Source of the DNA: Polynucleobacter paneuropaeus
GTDB taxonomy: Bacteria > Pseudomonadota > Gammaproteobacteria > Burkholderiales > Burkholderiaceae
DNA: 64,000 nt
NCBI RefSeq assembly: GCF_003261235.1
Contig: NZ_CP030085.1
Location: 682,001-746,000, forward strand
Reading direction: 5' to 3'
Part shown: in pieces, positions 1-7,909 of the stretch
How the letters are laid out: each line of letters starts with the position of its first letter
How positions within the stretch are numbered: position 1 is the stretch's first letter
Made by a program: the position numbers and the translations under genes
The notes under the pieces: model-generated
Seen by the model: the letters and a program-made list of their open reading frames with translations, nothing else
The model's database searches: none
Told to the model about the DNA's origin: nothing

Positions 1-1
1 T

Positions 2-1687
2 TCTGTGACAGGCAATTACTCTAGCTCAGGCAACTATGCTCAGCAGTTGATTCAGATGAGGGCCTTATCTGCTGGCGAGACTGAAACTTTAGGAGGTCTT
101 ACTCTTACCGCAAATTCAAATATGACGGCAAGAGATGTGGCGATTGCATTTTTAAATAAACAGCAATACAACTCAGATCCACCTTCAAGTGCTGGCTCCT
201 TTGGTGGCACTAGTTTTACTTATGGCTCGCAATTCTCTTTAAATAACTACAACGTAACCCTTGGACAACTGTCTGCAAATGCTTCTAGTCCAGGCCCCAG
301 AGATTTGCTACCCGCATCTGGAACTGTGACCGGAGGTAGTGGTAATAGTGCGCTGAGCGCGTCTGATGTGACAACAATTTCTGTCGGAACTGCAAGTCAA
401 GCCGGCGCTTATGCGCAGCAAACTTTGCAGTTTCATGATCTGTTTCCTGGTGAGAGCGTTACTGTTGGTGGCCTTACCTTTTACGCCAATACTTTCGTGA
501 ATGCAGCTACAGTGGCAAATAATTTCTCTGCGCGGATGACTAGTAATACCAGCTCACCTGCAGGCGGATATTTTGGCGGCTCATTTTCTGCAAACTTTGC
601 CCCAGGATCTATATCAAGTGGTTCTTTATCAATCACCGGTACTTATTACGGACCACAAGGCGCAATTTCAGTTAGTGGAAGTTCAAGTAGCATTCCATCG
701 AGTAATGCTTATTTGTCGTCATCTAACGTTACAACTGTAGCCGCTGGTTTTGCAGGTATCACAGGTGTCTACGCACAGCAAACAGTCAGTCTGAATGCTC
801 TAAACGCTGGTGATAGTGCCACGATTGGCGGATTAACATTTACGGCTGCTAAGGATTTGACTGCAACTGAAGTAGCACAAATGTTTGCAGATAAGACTGC
901 TGCTAGCAGTCCGCATGATCCCCTTAATGCAGAGGGATCCTTTGTGGGCTCATTAACTGGTTTTAATGGCGCTAGTACGGGAAATGCATTGACTTTAACC
1001 GGCACTTCATTTGGACCGATGAGTACAGTGAGCGTGAGCGGCAGTGTGACTCCTAGAGTCGCCATATCTTCGTCTAATGTCACTACTCAAGCTGTAGGCT
1101 CTAATGGTGTGTTGGGTGTCTACGCTAAACAGGCGGTTACTCTTCGCGATCTTAATTCTGGCGATAGCGCCACGATTGGTGGGTTGACGCTTACGGCCAA
1201 TACCAACTTAACTGCCTCTGAAGTGGCTTCGATATTTGCTAGTAAAATTACTACAGGTAGAGATCCAGGTATAAATCTCGGGGTTTTCGGCGGGACATTT
1301 GTTGGTGGATTTACTGGCGAAAGTACTCGAAGTACCTTGACCTTAACTGGAACAGCCTACGGGCCGATGGCTACTGTTACTGCTAGTCAAATGGTTTCGG
1401 GTCAAGACAACGCGCCTAAGGCGATTGCTTTGATCAATCAATTCATTTCAGAGATCTCATCTACCCAAGCATCTTTGTCGGCTGCGAGTACGGATCTGAA
1501 CGGCGCTCTTGATAAAAGTACAAAATTAGCGACAAGCTCGCAGAAAACAGTAGATGCAATTCAGAACATTGATTTGACAGCCTTGCAAGCAAGTCTGCAG
1601 GCTCTGAGTACCCAACAAAGTCTAGATTTTCAGGTAGTTGCGCAGATGAATACAGCCTCTGCTTCCATTCTGTCGATCTTTAGGTAA
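2..1687 (+). CDS. Repeat-rich surface/secreted protein, C-terminal part, with flagellin-like C-terminus (5' partial)
   Basis: The reading frame is open through the left window edge, so the real start lies outside; the GTG at 5 is only the first possible start inside. The 560 visible residues hold four related units of about 116-126 residues, beginning near residues 11, 136, 256 and 372. Each opens with YA(Q/K)Q, then a GD/GE-S-x-T-x-GGLT core and a T-A-x-E-V-A helix, and ends in a Ser/Thr/Gly-rich stretch with T-G-T-x-(Y/F)-G-P. Residues 465-560 lack repeats and are predicted helical. The last 40 (TALQASLQALSTQQ ... SILSIFR) resemble the C-terminal D0 helix of flagellins, which ends in a similar SLLR/SLFR. 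Composition is low in charged residues and nearly Cys-free, as in exported adhesins or flagellin variable regions. No flagellar gene is visible. The function is not established; a giant flagellin or another filament/adhesin protein are candidates. Confidence 0.6.
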   Translation, partial: SVTGNYSSSGNYAQQLIQMRALSAGETETLGGLTLTANSNMTARDVAIAFLNKQQYNSDPPSSAGSFGGTSFTYGSQFSLNNYNVTLGQLSANASSPGPRDLLPASGTVTGGSGNSALSASDVTTISVGTASQAGAYAQQTLQFHDLFPGESVTVGGLTFYANTFVNAATVANNFSARMTSNTSSPAGGYFGGSFSANFAPGSISSGSLSITGTYYGPQGAISVSGSSSSIPSSNAYLSSSNVTTVAAGFAGITGVYAQQTVSLNALNAGDSATIGGLTFTAAKDLTATEVAQMFADKTAASSPHDPLNAEGSFVGSLTGFNGASTGNALTLTGTSFGPMSTVSVSGSVTPRVAISSSNVTTQAVGSNGVLGVYAKQAVTLRDLNSGDSATIGGLTLTANTNLTASEVASIFASKITTGRDPGINLGVFGGTFVGGFTGESTRSTLTLTGTAYGPMATVTASQMVSGQDNAPKAIALINQFISEISSTQASLSAASTDLNGALDKSTKLATSSQKTVDAIQNIDLTALQASLQALSTQQSLDFQVVAQMNTASASILSIFR

Positions 1688-1954
1688 TTACTTACCGGCA
1701 TTTTCTTCCGCTTCTTCATCTTGATGGGCCTCAAACTGTTCGGGCAGGCCTGCGATCTTGAGAATGGCATTAGCAGTGTGGTGCGAGAGGATTTTACTAT
1801 CGAACGGAAAGTAGATCCCTGTAATTGGTGAGAACCAAATGTCGTGATTGCCCCGGTGGGCTGGCGCATGATAGTTACAACCAGCTTCTTTGAGTATGAC
1901 TAGTAAATCTGTAGAAAAAGAGTTACCACGATAAGACCCGATCACTTTTGCCAT
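1688..1954 (-). CDS. HicA-family toxin (mRNA interferase-like)
   Basis: This 88-residue protein has the HicA layout: an N-terminal helix (DLLVILKEAGC), a short beta hairpin with the R-G-N-H-D motif (His37) where HicA toxins carry GSH plus an aromatic strand (IWFSP), then a strand ending in a P-F-D segment and a final helix (ANAILKIAGL). HicA proteins are double-stranded-RNA-binding-fold ribonucleases that cleave mRNA, with the His as catalytic residue. An acidic tail (residues 75-88) follows the core. The gene starts 2 nt after the stop of the DUF1902 gene, so the two form an operon in the order antitoxin, toxin. Its stop codon abuts the stop codon of the convergent repeat-protein gene with no base between. 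Toxicity is inferred from family and context. Confidence 0.75.
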   Translation of the reverse strand: MAKVIGSYRGNSFSTDLLVILKEAGCNYHAPAHRGNHDIWFSPITGIYFPFDSKILSHHTANAILKIAGLPEQFEAHQDEEAEENAGK

Positions 1955-1956
1955 GA

Positions 1957-2196
1957 TTAAGCCTCAGTTGGTATGTGAGCTACTGACGACTTACGGGCTA
2001 GCACTTCATACACAATTTCAGGCTGTTCCGTAAGTTTATTTAAAAGTATTAACTCTGGAACCATGGAAGAGAGCTTATTAAAGAGGATGTCAATAGAGTC
2101 AGCCTCAGTTGCCAATCCCAATACATCATCGGAGGTGGCGGACCAAATGCTCGCATCGTTATCCCACTCTGCGCGGATCAAAAATACTTTTTCCAT
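1957..2196 (-). CDS. DUF1902 HicB-like antitoxin
   Basis: The protein matches DUF1902: it opens with a strand VFLIRAEWD, followed by W-x-A-T-S-D-D-V-x-G-L-A-T-E-A and a helix ending in M-V-P-E-L. This is the partial RNase H-like fold of HicB antitoxins, here without a separate DNA-binding domain. I chose the ATG at 2196 (79 residues) rather than the in-frame codon at 2235, because GGAG lies 5-6 nt upstream and family members begin at MxKVFLIRAEW. It is the first gene of a two-gene operon with the HicA-like toxin 2 nt downstream. The likely role is to bind and neutralise that toxin and possibly to autoregulate; the lack of an obvious HTH or RHH makes autoregulation less certain. Confidence 0.75.
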   Translation of the reverse strand: MEKVFLIRAEWDNDASIWSATSDDVLGLATEADSIDILFNKLSSMVPELILLNKLTEQPEIVYEVLARKSSVAHIPTEA

Positions 2197-2235
2197 GTGA
2201 TCTCCAGTAACCAGATTGGTTCGACCTTTTAACAT

Positions 2236-2322
2236 TCAAGAGTGCCCTAAGGATAATATAATAGAATAATGCGGAAATCTCTTAATTTATCAAAAATACC
2301 TATATAAATCAGTCACTAAGCC
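2236..2322. promoter_or_regulatory. AT-rich divergent promoter region (TA operon / response regulator-cyclase)
   Basis: This is the only gap between the minus-strand toxin-antitoxin operon and the plus-strand signalling cluster. It holds a perfect plus-strand TATAAT at 2257-2262 and TATATAAAT near 2301, and AT-rich minus-strand -10 candidates. I could not place convincing -35 boxes, so the transcription starts are not assigned. Confidence 0.35.
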
Positions 2323-3432
2323 ATGAAACCCACAAACATCTTAATTGTTGACGATACCGCTGAAAATATTGATCTATTAAAGGCTGTATTAGAGAGTCGT
2401 GACTATGCTGTTAAAACAGCTGCTAGTGGCGCCGAAGCCCTCAAATCTATCGAAGAGTCTATGCCTGATCTCGTGGTGCTAGATGTCATGATGCCTGAGA
2501 TGTCCGGATATGAGGTGTGTCAGGCCATTCGTCAAAAACCACAAACTGCATTACTACCAGTAGTTATGCTCACAGCGCTGGATCCTTCCAGTGAAAAAGT
2601 CAAAGGAATAGAGGCTGGCGCAGATGACTTTTTAAGTAAGCCAATTAATCAGGCAGAACTGTTAGCGCGAGTAGATTCTTTGCTGCGTATCGCCGGCCTT
2701 CAAAAGGAAATTGCCGATAAAAATAAAGAGTTGTTACAACTGAATCAAGACCTAGAAAAAAAGGTTGCCCAACAAGTTGAGGAAATTGAGAGTCTTAATA
2801 AGCTCAAACGATCTTTGCCTGCTGATGTTGCCACCAAGATTGTTGCTGATAAACAAGAGGGTCTCCTGCAACCTCATCGCAAAGAAATCACCATTGCATT
2901 TTTTGAGTTGCGTGGCTTTGGTAATTTGGTGATGGATAGAGAGCCAGAAGAAGTCATGATCATTCTGAGCGAGTTTCATCAAATTCTTGGAAAACTCATT
3001 AGTCAATTTAATGGCACTGTGCAGCGTTTTTCTTGCGACGAAATCGTGATCTTTTTTAATGACCCGATACCGGTTGATAACGCTCCAATGCAGGCTATTA
3101 ACCTGGCAAAACGGTTTCAAACAGCTTTCGCCAATCTCAAAGTTCGCTGGAGTCAAAAAGGCTATAACCCATCTTTGTCACTTGGGATTGGTGTTGCCAC
3201 TGGATTTGCTACCTTGGGTATGATGGGTTTTGAGGGGCGTGAAGACTATACCGCAATTGGTGCAGTCACTGAAATTGTTTCAAGGCTATGCCGTGAAGCT
3301 AAGGCTGGAGAAATTTTGATGGATGTGCGAACTCAGTCACGCTTAAATGCAGATTCTGGTGCTAAACCCCGTGGCTCAATTATGTTTAAAGATATCGATA
3401 AGTCCATTGAGGCATTCAAAATTGCACAGTAA
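2323..3432 (+). CDS. Response regulator with C-terminal class III adenylate/guanylate cyclase-like domain
   Basis: Residues 1-125 form a CheY-like receiver with acidic pocket DD at 10-11, phospho-acceptor Asp54, Thr84 and Lys106. A Leu/Glu/Lys-rich coiled coil (about 125-165) links it to a class III nucleotide cyclase homology domain (about 180-369). Such proteins would couple phosphorylation from a histidine kinase to cAMP or cGMP synthesis. Key cyclase positions are altered: the first metal-binding Asp is Glu195 (FFELRGF for F-x-D-x-RGF), the second is kept (Asp239), and the usual IGDxVN motif reads IGAVTE, placing Glu317 where the transition-state Asn is expected, while Arg321 is kept. Catalysis is therefore uncertain. 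It is the first plus-strand gene of a signalling cluster; the GAF gene starts 36 nt later. Confidence 0.85.
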   Translation: MKPTNILIVDDTAENIDLLKAVLESRDYAVKTAASGAEALKSIEESMPDLVVLDVMMPEMSGYEVCQAIRQKPQTALLPVVMLTALDPSSEKVKGIEAGADDFLSKPINQAELLARVDSLLRIAGLQKEIADKNKELLQLNQDLEKKVAQQVEEIESLNKLKRSLPADVATKIVADKQEGLLQPHRKEITIAFFELRGFGNLVMDREPEEVMIILSEFHQILGKLISQFNGTVQRFSCDEIVIFFNDPIPVDNAPMQAINLAKRFQTAFANLKVRWSQKGYNPSLSLGIGVATGFATLGMMGFEGREDYTAIGAVTEIVSRLCREAKAGEILMDVRTQSRLNADSGAKPRGSIMFKDIDKSIEAFKIAQ

Positions 3433-3468
3433 AAATTCACTTCAATCCGCTTGATTAGGAGTTAATAG

Positions 3469-3963
3469 ATGCAGAAACCTGAAAATCCAATAAATGAATC
3501 AGAAAGACTAGCGGGATTACGCCAACTTGAGATTCTAGATACGGAACCTGAAGAGCGTTTTGATCGCGTTACTAAACTAGCGCGCTCCGTATTTAATGTA
3601 CCAATTGCATTGGTCTCTTTAGTAGATAAAGATCGGCAGTGGTTTAAATCGAGTTGTGGTTTGGATGCCTCAGAAACTCCACGAGATATTTCTTTTTGTG
3701 GACATGCTATCTTAGGTAAGGATATTTTTCTGATCCCCAATGCGCTAGAAGATAGTCGCTTTAAAGATAACCCACTGGTCACCGGAAAACCATTCATCCG
3801 TTTTTATGCGGGTATTCCATTGCATTTACCAGGTGGTTTGGCGGTTGGTACCCTTTGCATTATTGATACTGCGCCAAGAAATTTCTCAGAAAAAGAGTTG
3901 GGTCACCTCCGAGATATTGCACTGGTAGTAGAGCAAGAGCTACAAGCCCACTTTGAAAGCTAA
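3469..3963 (+). CDS. GAF domain-containing protein
   Basis: This 164-residue protein is essentially one GAF domain. It opens with the common N-R/S-E-x-x-R-L-x-x-L-x-x-L-x-I-L-D-T-E-P-E lead, then A-L-V-S-L-V-D-x-D-R-Q-W-F, an S-F-C-G-H-A-I segment, and the F-Y-A-G-x-P-L ... G-T-L-C-I-I-D core. GAF domains of this type bind small ligands or act as protein-interaction modules in sensors; the SFCGHA segment is shared by many stand-alone GAF and GAF-GGDEF proteins. AGGAG lies just upstream of the ATG. The TAA is followed in the same frame, after 14 codons, by the start of the next histidine kinase, so the pair may work together or derive from one longer protein. The ligand cannot be told from sequence. 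Confidence 0.8.
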   Translation: MQKPENPINESERLAGLRQLEILDTEPEERFDRVTKLARSVFNVPIALVSLVDKDRQWFKSSCGLDASETPRDISFCGHAILGKDIFLIPNALEDSRFKDNPLVTGKPFIRFYAGIPLHLPGGLAVGTLCIIDTAPRNFSEKELGHLRDIALVVEQELQAHFES

Positions 3964-4005
3964 GGCTTTAGGGCTGGAAATCCTTCTAAAATTGCGAACA
4001 CTCCA

Positions 4006-5853
4006 TTGAAAAATAATCGTTTAGTCATTATCGCTTCGGGTGTTGCTTTGGGCCTATTGGTTGTTGCGATAGCCATTGCCGCTAGTTTTTTCTTGAAGTT
4101 CAATGCTGAATCGGAATGGAAGAGGCAGACAGATAATGTTTCTTTCACATTATCTGAGCACGCTGCGCAAACGTTTATTTCTGCGGAAGTTGCACTTAAT
4201 AGTATCTACAACGCTTTACCGCAAAGCAGCTTTTCCAATGAATCTGCTTTTAAGCAGTATGCCGCTCAAAAGATAGTTCATCAACTGCTTGCTGAAAAGA
4301 TTGCATCAAATCTCTTGATTGATGTGGCATCTATCGCTCTAGATGATGGGCGTTTAGTTAATTTTTCTAGATCTTATCCGCCACCACCGATCAACTTATC
4401 CGAGCGAGATTATTTTAAAGAGCTCAGAGATCACGCGCTAAACACTAATTTTTTTAGTCTGCCAGTTAAAAATAAGGGTACTGGCCAGTGGGTATTTTAT
4501 ATTGCCAAAAGACTGCAAACCCCAGCTGGTGAGTTCTTGGGAACATTACAGGTTGGTGTTTCAGCAGCAAACTTTTCTGAATTTTATAAAAAAGTGATTA
4601 GTAGTCTAGGTGAGGGTGCCTCCGTTTCTTTATATCGAAATGATTTTTCTTTAATGACTGCCTATCCCTTTAGGGAAGATTTAATTGGCCAGAAGATTTT
4701 GTCTAGTAGCACCAAGAAATTAATGTCAGATCAAAATATTAATCATGCTGTTGCAGAGGTTAGTACGCCAAGAGCTATTCAGGATGGCCTGTCTGAAACC
4801 CGTATTGTTGCCCCCAGAAGAGTAACTAATTTCCCATTCATTGTCACACCAGTAGTGGCGGACAATATTTATCTCAATAGTTGGCTAAGGTCGCTTTATG
4901 CGATATGGCTTATTGCAATTTTGAATTTGGTCTTGCTATTTATTTTTATCAAAATGATTTTGAATCGTAATGAGCAAATTCACGAGGAGTTGGTGCGAAT
5001 TAGTAATGCTGAAAGTGCATTAAGGGAGTCTCAGTTAATTATTGAGAAGCAGAATATGGAGCTTGATAACAAGGTGCGTGAGCGCACTTTAGAGCTCGAG
5101 ACAAATCAAGTCCGTTTGCAAGAAAGCAATCTCTTGCTGGAAAGTGCTAATCGACATAAATCTGAATTTTTAGCCAATATGTCACATGAGCTCAGAACAC
5201 CACTCAATTCCATTATTGGATTCTCAGAACTTCTCAAAGAAAAGATTTTTGGTGAAATCAATGTCAAGCAGGCTGAATATGTCAAAAATATTTTTAACTC
5301 GGGCAAGCATTTACTCGATTTAATTAACGATATCTTAGACCTCTCCAAAATTGAATCCGGGGAAGTTGTGATATTCAGAGAAATTTTTTCTCTGAATAAG
5401 GCTATTCAATCTTGCGTTGCTATCGTGTCAGAGCGAGTTAAGAAAAATAAATTAAAGCTTAATGTATTTATCAGTGAGGGTGAAAATCTCATCTTTGCTG
5501 ATGAGCGAAAAATGAAGCAAATACTTCTGAATCTACTAACGAATGCTGTCAAATTTACACCTGAGGGTGGTGAAATCGTAGTTCAGGCTGAAAGTACTGA
5601 GGCAGGCGTCAAGATCCTTGTGAAGGATTCTGGAATCGGCATTGATCCAAAAGATCAAGAGAAAATTTTCGAAGAATTTAAGCAAGTAGAAAATAACTAC
5701 ACCAGAAAATTAGAGGGAACTGGTCTAGGCTTGGCAATTGTTAAGCGTCTAATAGATCTACAAGGTGGCTGGCTTAAACTAGATTCAGCATTAGGTGAGG
5801 GTACAAGCTTCACATTCTTTATCCCCAAGGTTGATAAGGGGGGTGCAGAATGA
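4006..5853 (+). CDS. Membrane sensor histidine kinase with periplasmic Cache domain
   Basis: Order of parts: TM1 (about 6-30), a periplasmic Cache/PDC sensor (about 35-295, with L-S-E-R-D-Y-F and G-T-G-x-W-V-F-Y motifs), TM2 (about 297-318), a coiled coil, a HisKA domain with His394 in MSHELRTP, and a HATPase domain with N-box Asn509/Asn513, G1 DSGIG at 541-545 and G2 GTGLGLAIV from 571. It should sense a small extracytoplasmic ligand and pass phosphate to the regulator whose gene overlaps its 3' end. The start is uncertain. I use TTG 4006, which puts TM1 at the N-terminus, but no good ribosome binding site is seen; the frame also runs upstream, without a stop, to the TAA of the GAF gene at 3961-3963. 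Confidence 0.88.
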   Translation: MKNNRLVIIASGVALGLLVVAIAIAASFFLKFNAESEWKRQTDNVSFTLSEHAAQTFISAEVALNSIYNALPQSSFSNESAFKQYAAQKIVHQLLAEKIASNLLIDVASIALDDGRLVNFSRSYPPPPINLSERDYFKELRDHALNTNFFSLPVKNKGTGQWVFYIAKRLQTPAGEFLGTLQVGVSAANFSEFYKKVISSLGEGASVSLYRNDFSLMTAYPFREDLIGQKILSSSTKKLMSDQNINHAVAEVSTPRAIQDGLSETRIVAPRRVTNFPFIVTPVVADNIYLNSWLRSLYAIWLIAILNLVLLFIFIKMILNRNEQIHEELVRISNAESALRESQLIIEKQNMELDNKVRERTLELETNQVRLQESNLLLESANRHKSEFLANMSHELRTPLNSIIGFSELLKEKIFGEINVKQAEYVKNIFNSGKHLLDLINDILDLSKIESGEVVIFREIFSLNKAIQSCVAIVSERVKKNKLKLNVFISEGENLIFADERKMKQILLNLLTNAVKFTPEGGEIVVQAESTEAGVKILVKDSGIGIDPKDQEKIFEEFKQVENNYTRKLEGTGLGLAIVKRLIDLQGGWLKLDSALGEGTSFTFFIPKVDKGGAE

Positions 5854-6224
5854 CCCATATATTGATTGTCGATGACAGCATTCTTAACTCAGCTCTCGCA
5901 AAGGATATTTTGCAATCCTCTGGTTATGAGACTAGTGAAATAGAGTGTGGTGAGGATTTGCAGGGGCAACTTGAAAGGCAAGTCCCAGACCTCGTATTAA
6001 TGGATATTCAAATGCCCGGTATGAGCGGCTTTGATTGTTTGAGCTTTATGCGTGCCGATGATCGTTACGCTGCTATTCCCGTCATTGCTTTTACAGCTTC
6101 TGTTATGCAAGAAGACAAGCAGGCCATTATGGATGCCGGCTTTAATGCCCTCATAGAAAAACCGATTGGCTTTAGAGATTTTCTAAGCACTATTGCATCC
6201 ACCCTAGAAAATTCTGTTGCATAA
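5850..6224 (+). CDS. Single-domain (DivK-like) response regulator
   Basis: The 124-residue protein is a complete receiver domain and nothing more: acidic pair DD at 8-9, phospho-acceptor Asp52 in LMDIQMPGMSG, Thr82 and Lys104. The ATG overlaps the stop of the Cache histidine kinase by 4 nt, so translational coupling and a cognate pair are likely. With no output domain it would act by protein contact or as a phosphorelay intermediate, like DivK or CheY. A possible downstream target is the receiver-cyclase or EAL-HDOD protein in the same cluster; that is inference from location only. Confidence 0.88.
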   Translation: MTHILIVDDSILNSALAKDILQSSGYETSEIECGEDLQGQLERQVPDLVLMDIQMPGMSGFDCLSFMRADDRYAAIPVIAFTASVMQEDKQAIMDAGFNALIEKPIGFRDFLSTIASTLENSVA

Positions 6225-6270
6225 GCCATTATTTCGACCTAGTTATGATTTTTTGCCCAAGAATCAAACG

Positions 6271-6306
6271 TTGCTAATTACTCAGTTAATTCTATAATTT
6301 GAGCCT
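6271..6306 (+). promoter_or_regulatory. Promoter for PAS histidine kinase, close to the start codon
   Basis: TTGCTA at 6271-6276 and a perfect TATAAT at 6293-6298 are separated by 16 nt. The ATG of the kinase is only 8 nt after the -10 box, so transcription would begin within 1-2 nt of the start codon. There is no Shine-Dalgarno sequence. This suggests a leaderless mRNA; it was read by eye only. Confidence 0.5.
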
Positions 6307-7884
6307 ATGACGAATACCAATCACTCCCTAGGCATTCAGGGGCAGCTTGCTCAGTCGGGGAATGATGAATCTTTCTCCGTGATTGGACAGGATGAATTCT
6401 TCAAGCTAGCTGGAGTAGTCATTGCCAATACCAACGATATTGTTGTCATAACCGACGTTCCAAATGACCATCTAGAGCCACGCATTGTTTATGTAAACGA
6501 GGCCTTCATTCGAGAGACCGGTTATTCACTTAGCGACGTGTTGGGGAAAAATCCTCGAATGCTTCAGGGCCCAAGATCCGACCCAGAAACCAAGAGTAGG
6601 ATTTTCAAAGCTCTGGGCGAGTGGAAGCATGTACGCGAAGAAATATTAAATTATAAAAAAAATGGTGAAGAGTTTTGGCAGGAGCTGAACATTATTCCCA
6701 TTGCCAATGAAGCGGGTACTTTTACATATTGGGTTTCAATTCAACGGGATATTACAGAGCGTAAATTAGCTGAAAAAGTGATATTTGAAACGAATAATCG
6801 CCTGCAGTTGGCGGCTCGAGCAGGCTCTGTTGGTATTTGGGATTTTGACTTCTTCAATAATCGTTTGGTTTGGGATGACCAAATGTGTAAATTGTATGGC
6901 ATCACGCGAGACCAATTTAATGGTTCATATGATGGCTGGGCTAGTGCTCTTCATCCTCAAGATCGAGACGCAGCTGAATCAGCTATAACCAAAGCGCTTG
7001 AAGGTGCTAGTGAATTTAATACTCAATTCAGAATCCTGTGGCCAGATGGAAGTGTTCGTGTCATTAGAGGTCTAGCGACTGTTGAGAGAGATGAGGACAA
7101 TAAACCGCTCCGAATGGTCGGTACTAATTGGGATATTACTGAGCTCATCGGCGCTAAGGTAGATGCTGAAGCTGCGCTCAATGTGAAAACACAGTTTTTA
7201 ATGAACATGTCTCATGAGATTCGTACGCCGATGACAGGCATTATTGGCCTGTCTACCTTGGCCTTGTATGAGCCCTTAAGCCCAGTGGTGCGTGAATATC
7301 TGCTGGGAATCGAATCTTCAGCCAAATTATTACTTGAGATTGTCAATGATATCCTCGACTTCTCTAAATTAGAGGCGAATAAGGCGCGTATCAATGCTGC
7401 ACCATTTTCAATTGAAGATCTCTTTGTCAGGGTGCGTAGTCTATTTTTAGAAAATACTAAAGCGAAGGGTTTGCAATTCAATCTTTTTTGCGACTTAGAA
7501 CCCAACACACAACTAATCGGTGATTTTTTCTATCTCAGCCTGGTGATTAACAATCTCATTGGTAATGCAATTAAGTTTACAGAACAAGGCTCGATAGACC
7601 TTTCAATTCAGAAAATTAAGCTAGAAAACTCAATCTTCACGCTACATTTTTCTGTTAAAGATACGGGAATAGGCATCTCTCCAGAATCTCAAAAACAAAT
7701 ATTAGATCCCTTTTCTCAGGCTGATGGCTCTATATCACGGCGTTTTGGAGGTACTGGATTGGGCTTAACTATCAGCAATCGAATTTTGGAGTTGATGGGC
7801 AGTACTTTAAATATTGATAGTACAGAAGGGCGGGGATCAACATTCAGTTTTGATTTAGTAATAGTGAAAGAGCGCCGTAAGTAA
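6307..7884 (+). CDS. Cytosolic PAS-PAS sensor histidine kinase
   Basis: Two PAS modules (about 28-150 and 160-280), each ending in a PAC-like segment (QRDITERKLAEK and NWDITEL), precede HisKA with His303 in MSHEIRTP and a HATPase domain with N-box Asn416/Asn420, a DTGIGI G1 box and a GTGLGL G2 box. No transmembrane segment or receiver domain is present. PAS1 has the general LOV-type layout, with G-K-N-P-R-M-L-Q-G at 80-88, but the flavin-reactive Cys of LOV domains (G-x-N-C-R-F-L-Q) is Pro83, so classical photochemistry is not expected. It lies 82 nt after the DivK-like regulator and has its own promoter. The response partner is unknown. Confidence 0.87.
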   Translation: MTNTNHSLGIQGQLAQSGNDESFSVIGQDEFFKLAGVVIANTNDIVVITDVPNDHLEPRIVYVNEAFIRETGYSLSDVLGKNPRMLQGPRSDPETKSRIFKALGEWKHVREEILNYKKNGEEFWQELNIIPIANEAGTFTYWVSIQRDITERKLAEKVIFETNNRLQLAARAGSVGIWDFDFFNNRLVWDDQMCKLYGITRDQFNGSYDGWASALHPQDRDAAESAITKALEGASEFNTQFRILWPDGSVRVIRGLATVERDEDNKPLRMVGTNWDITELIGAKVDAEAALNVKTQFLMNMSHEIRTPMTGIIGLSTLALYEPLSPVVREYLLGIESSAKLLLEIVNDILDFSKLEANKARINAAPFSIEDLFVRVRSLFLENTKAKGLQFNLFCDLEPNTQLIGDFFYLSLVINNLIGNAIKFTEQGSIDLSIQKIKLENSIFTLHFSVKDTGIGISPESQKQILDPFSQADGSISRRFGGTGLGLTISNRILELMGSTLNIDSTEGRGSTFSFDLVIVKERRK

Positions 7885-7909
7885 AAACTGTCGAAATAAG
7901 CCTTGCGAC

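Noticed and set aside
2752..3156. 134-codon minus-strand ORF opposite the cyclase domain
   Set aside because: It overlaps a clear domain on the other strand and has no ribosome binding site or family match.
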